From an uncultured Lachnospiraceae bacterium (lineage in GTDB: Bacteria; Bacillota; Clostridia; Lachnospirales; Lachnospiraceae), in NCBI GenBank assembly GCA_947086895.1, contig CAMUAR010000027.1, positions 1 to 48,261 of the forward strand: DNA of 48,261 nucleotides. Direction: 5' to 3'. Below, piece by piece: positions 7,134-14,783 of the stretch. Under the pieces are notes generated by a model, which ran no database searches, was not told where the DNA came from, and worked only from the letters and a program-made list of their open reading frames with translations. The translations under genes were made by a program, and so were the position numbers. Numbering within the stretch: position 1 is the stretch's first letter; every line of letters begins with the position of its first letter.

Positions 7134-8516
7134 TCACTGCATTTTCGCAAGATGTACTTCATTTCCGCCAATCGTCACAGTTTCTGTTATACCACGACAC
7201 AATAAAATTTTATTTGACAAATCCTTGTCCGTCTTTACAGCAAAGCGAACATACCGCTCATTATGTCCGGTCATAAACCGTTCTCCCCCGACAAACACCT
7301 CTTCCTCAAACAAAATTTCCACATTCTCTCCCTCAAACAACGATTCATAAGCCTTCCGCATTTTTCTCTCCAGCACAAAAAGTCTGTCGCTGCGCTGCGC
7401 CTTAACTTGTTCCTCCACCTGGTTCGGCATAGCAGCTGCCTTTGTCCCCCGCCGTACAGAGTACTTAAAAATATGCATCTGTGCAAAACCTACTTTTTCA
7501 AGAAATTTTTCTGTCTCATCAAACTCCTCTTTGGTCTCTCCTGGAAAACCGACAATTACGTCGGTGGTCAACGCTGGATTTTTAAAATAATCACGCAGGA
7601 TCTCACAGCTTTTTAAATATCGCTCTGTATTGTAGCGGCGATTCATTCGAAAAAGCGTTGCATCGCAGCCGCTCTGAAGTGAAAGATGAAAGTGAGGGCA
7701 TACTTTTGTCGCTGCAAGCCCCGCGGCAAATTCCTCTGTGATAATGCGAGGTTCTAAAGAGCCAAGCCGGATTCTTGCCAACCCTGGTATTTTATCGATC
7801 TTTTGCACAAGTTCCAAAAGAGGCGCTGGTTTTTCAGGTATTTCAAGATCAAATCTCTGCTTTTCCGGATAATTTTCAAAGCCGTAAGAAGATAGATGGA
7901 TCCCGGTTAAAACAACTTCCTGATAACCTTTTTCAACAAGGTTTGTAATTTCTTTTATAACCTCCGACGCGCTGCGGCTGCGTATCCTTCCCCTGACAAA
8001 TGGAATAATACAGTAAGAGCAAAATTGATTGCACCCATCCTGTATTTTAATACAAGCCCTTGTTTTCTCTTCCACCGTGGCAAGCTGCAAATCTTCATAT
8101 TCGCGCTCTCTGCTGATTTCAGGTATATTGTTTTCTTCTTTTCCTGACAGATACGCAAGCACAAGCGAGACAACTTCCTTTTTTTGCTGGTTTCCGACAA
8201 GCACATCCACCGCCAGACTTTTTCTCACCTCTTCGGCGGCTGCCTGCACATAACATCCTGCTGCCACAACAACGCTTTCTGGATTTTTCTTTCTGGCGCG
8301 GTGCAGCATCTGTCTTGACTTTCGATCAGCAATATTTGTTACGGTACATGTATTTATCACATAAATATCTGCTTTTTCTGAAAATGCGACGGTTCTTGCT
8401 CCTGCCTTTTCAAAAAGCTCACGCATCGCTTCCGTCTCATAAGAATTTACTTTACAGCCAAGAGAAAGAAACGCCGCTGTTTTGCCTTTTAAATTGTTTT
8501 CCTCCAAAAAATCCAC
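7134..8516 (-). CDS. mtaB: tRNA t6A37 methylthiotransferase MtaB
   Basis: A 460-aa radical-SAM methylthiotransferase that converts t6A37 to ms2t6A37 in ANN-decoding tRNAs. The N-terminal UPF0004 domain has three cluster cysteines: C21 (LGCKVNSYETE), C57 (NTCTVTN) and C88 (AGCYVQ). The radical-SAM motif CNQFCSYC is at residues 162-169. A TRAM-like C-terminus follows. The start is GTG at 8516, preceded by an AAGGAATGGG stretch. It diverges from the HPr-like gene and lies upstream of the ireB promoter, so it is probably its own transcription unit. Alternatives within the family (MiaB, RimO) are less likely given GCKVNSYET and the length. Confidence 0.95.
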   Translation of the reverse strand: MDFLEENNLKGKTAAFLSLGCKVNSYETEAMRELFEKAGARTVAFSEKADIYVINTCTVTNIADRKSRQMLHRARKKNPESVVVAAGCYVQAAAEEVRKSLAVDVLVGNQQKKEVVSLVLAYLSGKEENNIPEISREREYEDLQLATVEEKTRACIKIQDGCNQFCSYCIIPFVRGRIRSRSASEVIKEITNLVEKGYQEVVLTGIHLSSYGFENYPEKQRFDLEIPEKPAPLLELVQKIDKIPGLARIRLGSLEPRIITEEFAAGLAATKVCPHFHLSLQSGCDATLFRMNRRYNTERYLKSCEILRDYFKNPALTTDVIVGFPGETKEEFDETEKFLEKVGFAQMHIFKYSVRRGTKAAAMPNQVEEQVKAQRSDRLFVLERKMRKAYESLFEGENVEILFEEEVFVGGERFMTGHNERYVRFAVKTDKDLSNKILLCRGITETVTIGGNEVHLAKMQ

Positions 8517-8550
8517 CCCATTCCTTTGCTTATAGCATAATTATTGATAA

Positions 8551-8609
8551 TATGCAAATGCAACCAATATTTTTATTGACTTTGCATATTGACAAGTAAC
8601 TATGCAAAT
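8551..8609. promoter_or_regulatory. Three TATGCAAA-type sites in the mtaB/HPr-like divergent region
   Basis: TATGCAAAT occurs at 8551-8559 and 8601-8609, with the inverted copy TTTGCATA at 8581-8588. The last two flank the -35 box of the downstream promoter, and the third lies in its spacer. This looks like an operator set for an unidentified regulator, though the region is A/T-rich. Confidence 0.4.
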
Positions 8610-8617
8610 TGTACTAT
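8589..8617 (+). promoter_or_regulatory. Strong sigma-A promoter for the HPr-like gene
   Basis: A -35 TTGACA (8589-8594), a 17-nt spacer and a -10 TACTAT (8612-8617). The predicted start near 8624 leaves a leader of about 50 nt. Confidence 0.8.
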
Positions 8618-8626
8618 AAAAGGAGA

Positions 8627-8644
8627 GGCATGAGCCGTCATGCC
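8627..8644 (+). promoter_or_regulatory. Perfect leader hairpin upstream of the HPr-like gene
   Basis: GGCATGA (8627-8633), loop GCCG, TCATGCC (8638-8644): a perfect 7-bp stem at the very start of the predicted transcript. It ends about 15 nt before the SD (AAAGGAGG). It could protect the 5' end from RNase J. Confidence 0.5.
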
Positions 8645-8675
8645 TACACCAGTTGTTTAAAAGGAGGAAATCACA

Positions 8676-8909
8676 ATGAAAACTGTTAAAATTTCTCTCA
8701 ATTCCATCGATAAGGTAAAATCCTTTGTCAATGATGTCACAAAATTTGACACGGACTTTGATCTTGTGTCCGGTCGTTATGTGATTGACGCAAAGTCCAT
8801 CATGGGTATTTTCAGCCTTGATCTTTCCAAACCGATCGATTTAAACATCCACAGTGAGGAAGATGTCGAAAAAATATCGAATGTAATCAAACCTTATATT
8901 GTTGAGTAA
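8676..8909 (+). CDS. HPr-fold small protein lacking the phospho-histidine
   Basis: A 77-aa protein with the size and strand-helix pattern of the PTS phosphocarrier HPr. The region where HPr carries the His-15 motif (GLHARPA) reads instead NSIDKVKSFVND, so it cannot accept phosphate from enzyme I in the usual way. Its only histidine is near residue 59. A serine in DAKSIMGIFSL aligns with the regulatory Ser-46 site. An SD AAAGGAGG lies 8 nt before the ATG, and a clear promoter and terminator make it monocistronic. It is probably a regulator that mimics HPr, or a divergent Crh-like protein. No other PTS gene is in the window. Confidence 0.8.
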   Translation: MKTVKISLNSIDKVKSFVNDVTKFDTDFDLVSGRYVIDAKSIMGIFSLDLSKPIDLNIHSEEDVEKISNVIKPYIVE

Positions 8910-8932
8910 GCGGGGATGCAGTTACTTTTGGG

Positions 8933-8961
8933 GAGGATACCAAAGCTGTATCCTCTTTTTT
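8933..8961 (+). terminator. Rho-independent terminator of the HPr-like gene
   Basis: GAGGATAC (8933-8940), a 7-nt loop and GTATCCTC (8948-8955) followed by six T. A perfect 8-bp stem 24 nt after the stop codon. Confidence 0.9.
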
Positions 8962-9049
8962 ATACGCTGCATGTTAAAAATTTCCGGTTTTCCTGTATCC
9001 TAAGGCGTCACTGCACGCCCCGGCATTCCTCCTTCAAACAAAAAACATT

Positions 9050-10231
9050 CTATTTTATCATTATAACTTCCGCCGTTCCAATCGCTTCTTCCAAAAGATG
9101 ATCAATCTGTTCTGCAAGCAGTTTTTCTGAAGCTTCGATCACAGCTAAATCTGGTTTTGTCACCGGATGCTTTGCAACAAAAATTGTACAGCAGTCCTCG
9201 TAAGGCTCAATGGACGTTTCAAACGTCTTTATTTTCTCCGCCACCGCAATAATTTCCTGCTTGTCAAATCCAATCAAAGGCCGAAACACAGGCAGCGTGC
9301 AGACAGCGTTTGTCGCAAGCAAACTCTGCATTGTCTGACTTGCCACCTGCCCGATGCTCTCCCCGGTCACCAGCGCCAGACAATTATCCTTTTTTGCAAA
9401 GTGTTCTGCAATCTTCATCATATAACGGCGCATAATAATCGTCAGTTCCTCCGGCGGACACATCTCATGAATGTAGAGCTGAATCTTTGTAAAATTCACG
9501 ACGCGCAGGCGGATTGGTCCTGTGTAATCAGAGATAATGCGTGCGAGCTGTACCACTTTTTCTTTTGCTCTCTCGCTTGTGTACGGCGGAGCATGAAAAT
9601 AGGTCGCCTCAACAGCTACGCCCCTCTTTGCAATCATATAACCTGCCACCGGGCTGTCTATCCCCCCGGAAAGCAGCAGCATTGCCCTGCCCCCAGTACC
9701 CACCGGCATCCCGCCAGGTCCAGGAATTGTATGGGAATAGATGTATGTTTTTGTCCGCACTTCCACATAAACCCGCACTTGCGGTCTGTGTACATCGACG
9801 TGAAGTTCCGGGAAATGTTTCAGGAGATACGCCCCCATCTCAGAACAGATTTCCGGCGAAGTCAGCGGATACTTTTTACTTGCGCGCTTTGCTTCCACCT
9901 TAAAGGTAAAATGCTTGTCCTCGTAAAACTCATCCATATACGCGCCGACGCCAGCTGTAATATCTTCCCACTCTGTACTTTCAATTACGACAACGGGGCA
10001 AATTCCAGACACGCCAAACACTTTTGAAAGTGCCTCCACCGTCTCATCATAGTCAAAGTCGTTCGGACATTCTACAAATATTCTGCCCTGCTCGCGCTGA
10101 ACACAGTAATCTCCAATATTACTAAGCCTTGCCTGCACCTGATCGCGCAGCGCATTTTCGAAAACATATCGGTTTTTTCCTTTTAAACCAATCTCTGCAT
10201 ACTTTATTAAAAATGCCTTATAATTAGGCAT
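9050..10231 (-). CDS. thiI: tRNA 4-thiouridine synthase ThiI
   Basis: A 393-aa protein that adenylates U8 of tRNA and transfers sulfur to make s4U; in some bacteria it also feeds thiazole synthesis. In order: an NFLD-like N-terminus (YAEIGLKGKNR), a THUMP domain (about residues 60-165), and the PP-loop SGGIDSP at 188-194. The length and end show no C-terminal rhodanese domain, as in Bacillus, so sulfur must come from a dedicated cysteine desulfurase. Such a gene lies two genes upstream (11223-12383), the usual NifZ-ThiI pairing. An SD (GGAGGGG) lies about 7 nt before the ATG. Confidence 0.96.
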   Translation of the reverse strand: MPNYKAFLIKYAEIGLKGKNRYVFENALRDQVQARLSNIGDYCVQREQGRIFVECPNDFDYDETVEALSKVFGVSGICPVVVIESTEWEDITAGVGAYMDEFYEDKHFTFKVEAKRASKKYPLTSPEICSEMGAYLLKHFPELHVDVHRPQVRVYVEVRTKTYIYSHTIPGPGGMPVGTGGRAMLLLSGGIDSPVAGYMIAKRGVAVEATYFHAPPYTSERAKEKVVQLARIISDYTGPIRLRVVNFTKIQLYIHEMCPPEELTIIMRRYMMKIAEHFAKKDNCLALVTGESIGQVASQTMQSLLATNAVCTLPVFRPLIGFDKQEIIAVAEKIKTFETSIEPYEDCCTIFVAKHPVTKPDLAVIEASEKLLAEQIDHLLEEAIGTAEVIMIK

Positions 10232-10323
10232 GATTTTCCCCTCCGTTCAATAAATAATATATCTTCGGATTGGATTTTGATTTACAAAAATCCCCGTCTT
10301 ATCCCTTTTGTTTTAACATATTT

Positions 10324-11178
10324 TTATCCTGTGATCTTGGCGTTTTTCATACCCTCGTTTATATTTCCTTGAATCATAATTGTATGCCCTAAAAACATAT
10401 TATCCGCGTTATAATAGGCGGTGTAAAATCCATTTGGAAAAACATCAAATTCACTGATACAAATTCGTTTGGCAAAAGCCTCCTTTGTGATAAAACAACT
10501 CTGATTTTCCCCCAGATCTTCATCAAACTCAACCTGCCACTCGTTTGCAGAGCCTGACAGTTTGTCCGCCGCAAAATTGCGAATTTCATCGTCCCACTCC
10601 GCAAGATTTGCGTAGATCTGCCGAAATATCTCCAGTGCTTTCTGAACGGTATATTTGCCCTCCTCATCGCATTTCAGTGAAACTTTGCACTTTTTTCCAA
10701 GCCAATTCACAGAACCGCTAAACCAATCAAACTGGCGTTCCAGCGAAAAACGCCCAAAACTTTCCACCGCTTCTTCGGGCTGTTCGTATTCTTTAAGAAT
10801 CTGTTCAAGTTCTGGATGATGCAAATTGCGCTCCACAACATCAACCAGCATATACTGATTTGTCCAGCGCAGGGATTCGATTGGATTTGCTTTTTCCAAT
10901 GTTTTTTTACATTTTACATGATATATCGTAAAAGGCTGTAAATTATAGATCCATCCGTCTTTCTCGCTCTCGTCGGCAAGCCAAGTCAAAAAACCTTCCT
11001 TCTTCACTGTCTCGCCTGTCGCAAGATCTACGCTGGCAATAAAACCAGCCCATGGCTTCCATAACTTTTTTTCCCAGTATTTTGCGCCGTCTACAGCTTC
11101 CGATGTCAAAATAAGTTTCTCTTCCACTTCCTTTGCAAAATTACTGCGAAATACGTGTACTTTTCTCTCCAAATCCAC
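10324..11178 (-). CDS. DUF2262-like protein inserted between the desulfurase and thiI
   Basis: A 284-aa soluble protein without signal peptide or membrane segment. The C-terminal half (FDWFSGSVNWLGKKCKVSLK...QIYANLAEWDDEIRNFAADKL) fits DUF2262, a family of unknown function found in accessory genes and sometimes as immunity-type proteins. The N-terminal half (about 1-130) has many Trp and charged residues and is unassigned. The start is GTG at 11178, chosen because GGAGGGG lies 5-6 nt upstream. It has its own promoter-like sequence and splits the usual cysteine desulfurase-thiI pair, so it is probably a later insertion. No toxin-like neighbour is evident. Confidence 0.6.
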   Translation of the reverse strand: MDLERKVHVFRSNFAKEVEEKLILTSEAVDGAKYWEKKLWKPWAGFIASVDLATGETVKKEGFLTWLADESEKDGWIYNLQPFTIYHVKCKKTLEKANPIESLRWTNQYMLVDVVERNLHHPELEQILKEYEQPEEAVESFGRFSLERQFDWFSGSVNWLGKKCKVSLKCDEEGKYTVQKALEIFRQIYANLAEWDDEIRNFAADKLSGSANEWQVEFDEDLGENQSCFITKEAFAKRICISEFDVFPNGFYTAYYNADNMFLGHTIMIQGNINEGMKNAKITG

Positions 11179-11192
11179 AATGTCCCCTCCTT

Positions 11193-11226
11193 ACACTTAT
11201 TAAATAAATAAGTGTTTGTCTGTCAA
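11193..11226 (-). promoter_or_regulatory. Internal promoter overlapping a perfect palindrome, before the DUF2262 gene
   Basis: On the minus strand, a -35 TTGACA (11226-11221), a 17-nt spacer and a -10-like TTAATA (11203-11198). The arms ACACTTATT (11193-11201) and AATAAGTGT (11207-11215) form a perfect 9-bp inverted repeat across the -10 and spacer. It could be a repressor site or an RNA hairpin. Confidence 0.5.
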
Positions 11227-12383
11227 TGTCTTTTATATTGGCGCAGCACCGGCAGCAGCTTATTTAACTGATCTAGAGCATAATCAATCTCTTTTTGTGT
11301 TGTGTCAAATGTAAAGCTAAACCGAATTGTCGAGTCAAGTAACTTGCTCTCTACACCGATTGCCTTAAGACTTCCGCTGATTCCCGGATGATTTGACGAA
11401 CAAGCCGACCCGGAAGAAACATACACGCCCTCTTCCTCCAAGGCATGCAAAAGTACCTCTGCGCGCACGCCCTCAAAACTTGCACTTACAATATTCGGAG
11501 CGCAGTCGGTAAGCGATTCTGTAACTGCATTGACTTTCACGCCGGGCATTTTACCAAGCTGTTCAACAAACTTTTGTTTTTGTTCATACATCTGTGCTAT
11601 CTTTGCTTCATGTTTGGAATAAGTTTCCTCTGCCGCCGCTCCAAACCCAGCAATCGCGGGTACATTCTCCGTTCCAGAACGCATCCCTTTCTGCTGCCCT
11701 CCCCCGTAAATCAACGGAATAATATGAACTTTGTCTCTGATATACAAAAAACCGCTCCCTTTTGGTCCATGCAGCTTATGCCCGCTTGCGCTGAGCAGAT
11801 CAATCCCTTCCTTTTTCGGGCATATTTTATATTTTCCATAAGCTTGAACTGCGTCTGTATGAAACAAAATACCAGAATTTTTTTTCTTTACTGCTGCTGA
11901 AATTTCTGCAATATTCTGTACTGCACCAACCTCATTATTCACATACATCACGGAAACAAGAATTGTATCTTTCTGCACAAGTTCTAAAAGCTTTTGTATC
12001 TGGACATGCCCCATCGCATCCACAGGAGCAAAATCCACCGTAAATCCCATATCTTTTAAAAACAGCATTGGATTATAGACAGAAGCATGTTCAAACTGTG
12101 TTGTAATAAGATGCTTTCCTGTTCGGCGCATCGCAAGCGCCGCACCGATCACTGCCATATTGTTTGACTCTGTGCCGCCTGAAGTAAATATAATCTCTTT
12201 TGGTTCCGCTTTCAGCGACCGCGCGATCTGCTCTTTCGCCTGCCGGATATAGCGTTCTGCCTCCATCCCTTTTCTATGCAGTGAAGAAGGATTGCCAAAA
12301 TCACTGTCAAACACTTGGTTCATCACAGACTGCACTTGATCCGACACCCGTGTTGTCGCCGCGTTATCCAAATATACTTCCAT
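11223..12383 (-). CDS. Cysteine desulfurase, NifS/NifZ type
   Basis: A 386-aa class V PLP enzyme releasing sulfur from cysteine. The PLP lysine lies in SASGHKLHGPKG, and the catalytic cysteine in VSSGSACSSNHPG on a lid long enough for sulfur transfer. YLDNAATT at the N-terminus and TGGTESNN-type phosphate-binding residues are standard. The start was moved to the ATG at 12383 behind GCGGGG. Pairing with a rhodanese-less thiI downstream suggests it is the ThiI sulfur donor (NifZ-like); it may also serve mnmA at the other end of the window. There is no iscU or sufU beside it. Confidence 0.93.
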   Translation of the reverse strand: MEVYLDNAATTRVSDQVQSVMNQVFDSDFGNPSSLHRKGMEAERYIRQAKEQIARSLKAEPKEIIFTSGGTESNNMAVIGAALAMRRTGKHLITTQFEHASVYNPMLFLKDMGFTVDFAPVDAMGHVQIQKLLELVQKDTILVSVMYVNNEVGAVQNIAEISAAVKKKNSGILFHTDAVQAYGKYKICPKKEGIDLLSASGHKLHGPKGSGFLYIRDKVHIIPLIYGGGQQKGMRSGTENVPAIAGFGAAAEETYSKHEAKIAQMYEQKQKFVEQLGKMPGVKVNAVTESLTDCAPNIVSASFEGVRAEVLLHALEEEGVYVSSGSACSSNHPGISGSLKAIGVESKLLDSTIRFSFTFDTTQKEIDYALDQLNKLLPVLRQYKRH

Positions 12384-12467
12384 TTTTCCCCGCATTCTGC
12401 CACCTTGTCAGCGGCTCTAAAATAGTATCGTAATCCTACTGATTTTTGATAATAGAACTGCGGCAGC

Positions 12468-13223
12468 TTAATACTCCGCCTGCTCAAATACAAACATCAA
12501 AAGAGACAGCGCCACAAGCCCAGCCGTCTCTGTACGCAAAATTCTACGCCCTAACGTAATCGTTTTCGCACCTGTCTCGCCCGCCTGCGCAATCTCGGCT
12601 TCCTCAAAACCTCCTTCTGGTCCGATAAAGATCCCAACCGAATGCACTCTCTTTTTGGCAAGTTCCTTGATGAGCTCACGCGCCTGTACAATTCCTCTTG
12701 CATTTTCATAAGGGATAAGCACTGCATCCAGTTCTTTTGCATACTTGAGTGCTTCAGCAAAAGAGCATACTTGTTTTACTTTCGGTACAATACCACGCAT
12801 GGACTGCATCGCCGCAGCCCTCGCAATCGCCTGCCAGCGCTCCAATTTTTTCTGCTCTTTTTTTTCATCTTCCAGCTTGACAATTGTTCTTTTTGTGCTG
12901 ACAGGAACCACTTCTGCCACGCCAAGTTCCACCGCCTTCTGAATAATAAGCTCCATTTTATCCTTTTTCGGCATCCCTTGAAACAAGACAATTCGAACCG
13001 GCAATTCTGTACACGACAAAGACTTACTTAAAATCCTTGCCTCCACTTGTTCTCTCGACAATTCCTCCAAGCGGCAATGGTAGTCCATTCCACAACCATC
13101 ACAGACAATAATTTCATCCCCTGCTTTCATACGAAGAACATTGCGGATATGGTTATTATCCTCCCCGGTCAATCGCACCTTTTGCCCGTCAACCGCATCT
13201 ATTTCAACATAAAATCGATACAT
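12468..13223 (-). CDS. rsmE: 16S rRNA (uracil-1498-N3)-methyltransferase RsmE
   Basis: A 251-aa SPOUT methyltransferase that makes m3U1498 in 16S rRNA of the 30S subunit. An N-terminal PUA-like domain (MYRFYVE...HIRNVLRMKAGDEIIVCDG) is followed by the trefoil-knot SPOUT domain with IFIGPEGGFEEAEI and LGRRILRTETAGLVALS, the SAM-binding motifs of the family. An SD (AGGAGA) lies 6 nt before the ATG. It lies 41 bp downstream of the SseB-domain gene, likely in the same transcript. Length is normal. Confidence 0.95.
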   Translation of the reverse strand: MYRFYVEIDAVDGQKVRLTGEDNNHIRNVLRMKAGDEIIVCDGCGMDYHCRLEELSREQVEARILSKSLSCTELPVRIVLFQGMPKKDKMELIIQKAVELGVAEVVPVSTKRTIVKLEDEKKEQKKLERWQAIARAAAMQSMRGIVPKVKQVCSFAEALKYAKELDAVLIPYENARGIVQARELIKELAKKRVHSVGIFIGPEGGFEEAEIAQAGETGAKTITLGRRILRTETAGLVALSLLMFVFEQAEY

Positions 13224-13264
13224 TCAAATCTCCTGAAACAAATTTTTATCTCTATCTTTATAAG

Positions 13265-14734
13265 CTATGCCTCTGTCCCTGAAGATTCCTTCGCTTTTTG
13301 TGCCAGTATCCCCTTGATCGCCTCAATCGCTTTTTCCTTAAGAACAAGATTCTCCCCTGTTGGGTTCACCGAAATTCCAACGCCCTGGTTTACACGGATA
13401 GCATCCGCGATTGTCACAACGGCAGCTCCCCAGTCCTTCGCCGGATACACTTTTCCAAATTCTGTAAAATCAGTAAATACAGGCGTATAATTTTCTCCCG
13501 CTGCATTTGTGATCGCCGCAAACATCAGCTTTGTATCTTTGGTAAATACAACTTGGTTTTCTCCCGGCTTTTTCTGAGCTGTCCCATCGTAGCGCATCGG
13601 TATCAGCAATTTGCTGTTTGTCAGCTCCGACAACATTGCGAGTTCTTTCGCCTGCAATACTTCCGCACGCTTTTCATAGTTGACTTTCCAGCGCGCTTCT
13701 CCGAAAAAATCCAACATTCTTGCGCGCAGCACTGGATTTGATACTGGAACCTGCGTCTGCGGCAGCCCGGAATAATCCGGCGGCGGCAAAATATCCCCTC
13801 GACCGATCAAAGCGCGGTACATCCCATTGTCCACAAGCACGCGCTCCATTCCAAGATAGTACAGCATCGCAAAGGCCGGAATCCTTTTGTCTGGCTCTTT
13901 GGAGCTTTCTGTTTCTGGCTTTACGGACAGTTCATGTACTTCCAGCTCCCGAAACTGCTCTTTATAATATAACACTGCAAGCTCCGCATACTGTCTTTTT
14001 GAATAGACCTCAACAATGCCGTTATTGTAAAATGGAAAACCTGTATTCTTGTCAAATGTCAGATAAACCGCATCTGCAGTTTTTATTTTTTCAAGCAGGC
14101 ACGGATAGAGCTTGTCTCCTTTTTCCTTCCACTTTGCCGCCTGCTCAGCGTCATCTTTGCACAGATTACTCTGATCCCTTGTACACGCAAGTGCAAAAAT
14201 AATCTCCTGAATCGACAGCCCTTTCAGTTCTTCCTCTTCAAGTGAATCTTTTCCAATCACTGCCCGGACTGCTCCTTCTTGCTCTTTTGTCATTCTACAG
14301 TCTTCATAGGCAGCAAGTACGGGAGAAGTCTCTTCCCCTGTTTCCATTCTTCGAACAAGCTGATTTCCGCCCTGAAATGCATTTGGTGCAAAATCTTTAA
14401 TAATCAGGGAAAACACAGGCCCATAGATCCCAAGCCAACAGGCGGACGCTTTTTTCACGGCATGCCCATTCTGCTCAATTGTCTCCACAGTACAGTCAAA
14501 AATTCTTCTCCCATTTTGACCGAGATACGATATTTTTGTTCCAGGAAGCAGTTCGCCGCTCATCATCTTTCCGACAAGGATACTCCCCTGTTCTTTCCAC
14601 GGATGAACGCTTCCAATCTCAAATATCATATCTCCTGCTTGAAAAGAAATATCTTGTTCCTTTACACTCTCTTGCTCTTCAAAAGTATTTTCACGACCTT
14701 GTTTATTTTTCTTGCCAAATCCAAACAATCCCAT
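13265..14734 (-). CDS. SseB-domain protein with an EF-Tu domain 2-like N-terminus
   Basis: A 489-aa cytoplasmic protein of unknown role. Residues about 30-115 resemble a translation-factor beta-barrel (FEIGSVHPWKEQGSILVGKM...LLPGTKISYLG, ending SLIIKD). Residues about 355-480 match the SseB N-terminal domain (LLIPMRYDG, FTKDTKLMFAAIT, TPVFTDFTEFGKVY, GISVNPTGENLVL). The middle is helical and unassigned. SseB domains occur in secretion-linked and housekeeping proteins; no secretion genes are nearby. The start was moved to the ATG at 14734 after GAGGAGA. It is probably the first gene of a transcript that includes rsmE. Confidence 0.72.
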   Translation of the reverse strand: MGLFGFGKKNKQGRENTFEEQESVKEQDISFQAGDMIFEIGSVHPWKEQGSILVGKMMSGELLPGTKISYLGQNGRRIFDCTVETIEQNGHAVKKASACWLGIYGPVFSLIIKDFAPNAFQGGNQLVRRMETGEETSPVLAAYEDCRMTKEQEGAVRAVIGKDSLEEEELKGLSIQEIIFALACTRDQSNLCKDDAEQAAKWKEKGDKLYPCLLEKIKTADAVYLTFDKNTGFPFYNNGIVEVYSKRQYAELAVLYYKEQFRELEVHELSVKPETESSKEPDKRIPAFAMLYYLGMERVLVDNGMYRALIGRGDILPPPDYSGLPQTQVPVSNPVLRARMLDFFGEARWKVNYEKRAEVLQAKELAMLSELTNSKLLIPMRYDGTAQKKPGENQVVFTKDTKLMFAAITNAAGENYTPVFTDFTEFGKVYPAKDWGAAVVTIADAIRVNQGVGISVNPTGENLVLKEKAIEAIKGILAQKAKESSGTEA

Positions 14735-14783
14735 TGTTCTCCTCACTTTAAGTTTCCAAAATATTATTTTTTATGATACTGCC

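Noticed and set aside
9000..9026. Eight-codon minus-strand frame after thiI with AAGGAGG in front
   Set aside because: The SD-to-ATG spacing is one base and the frame is too short to support; part of it is a 5-bp hairpin (GGCGT/ACGCC).
9167..10027. 286-aa plus-strand open frame
   Set aside because: Fully antisense to thiI, which has all its catalytic motifs; the reading is rich in Cys, His and Arg as expected for a shadow.
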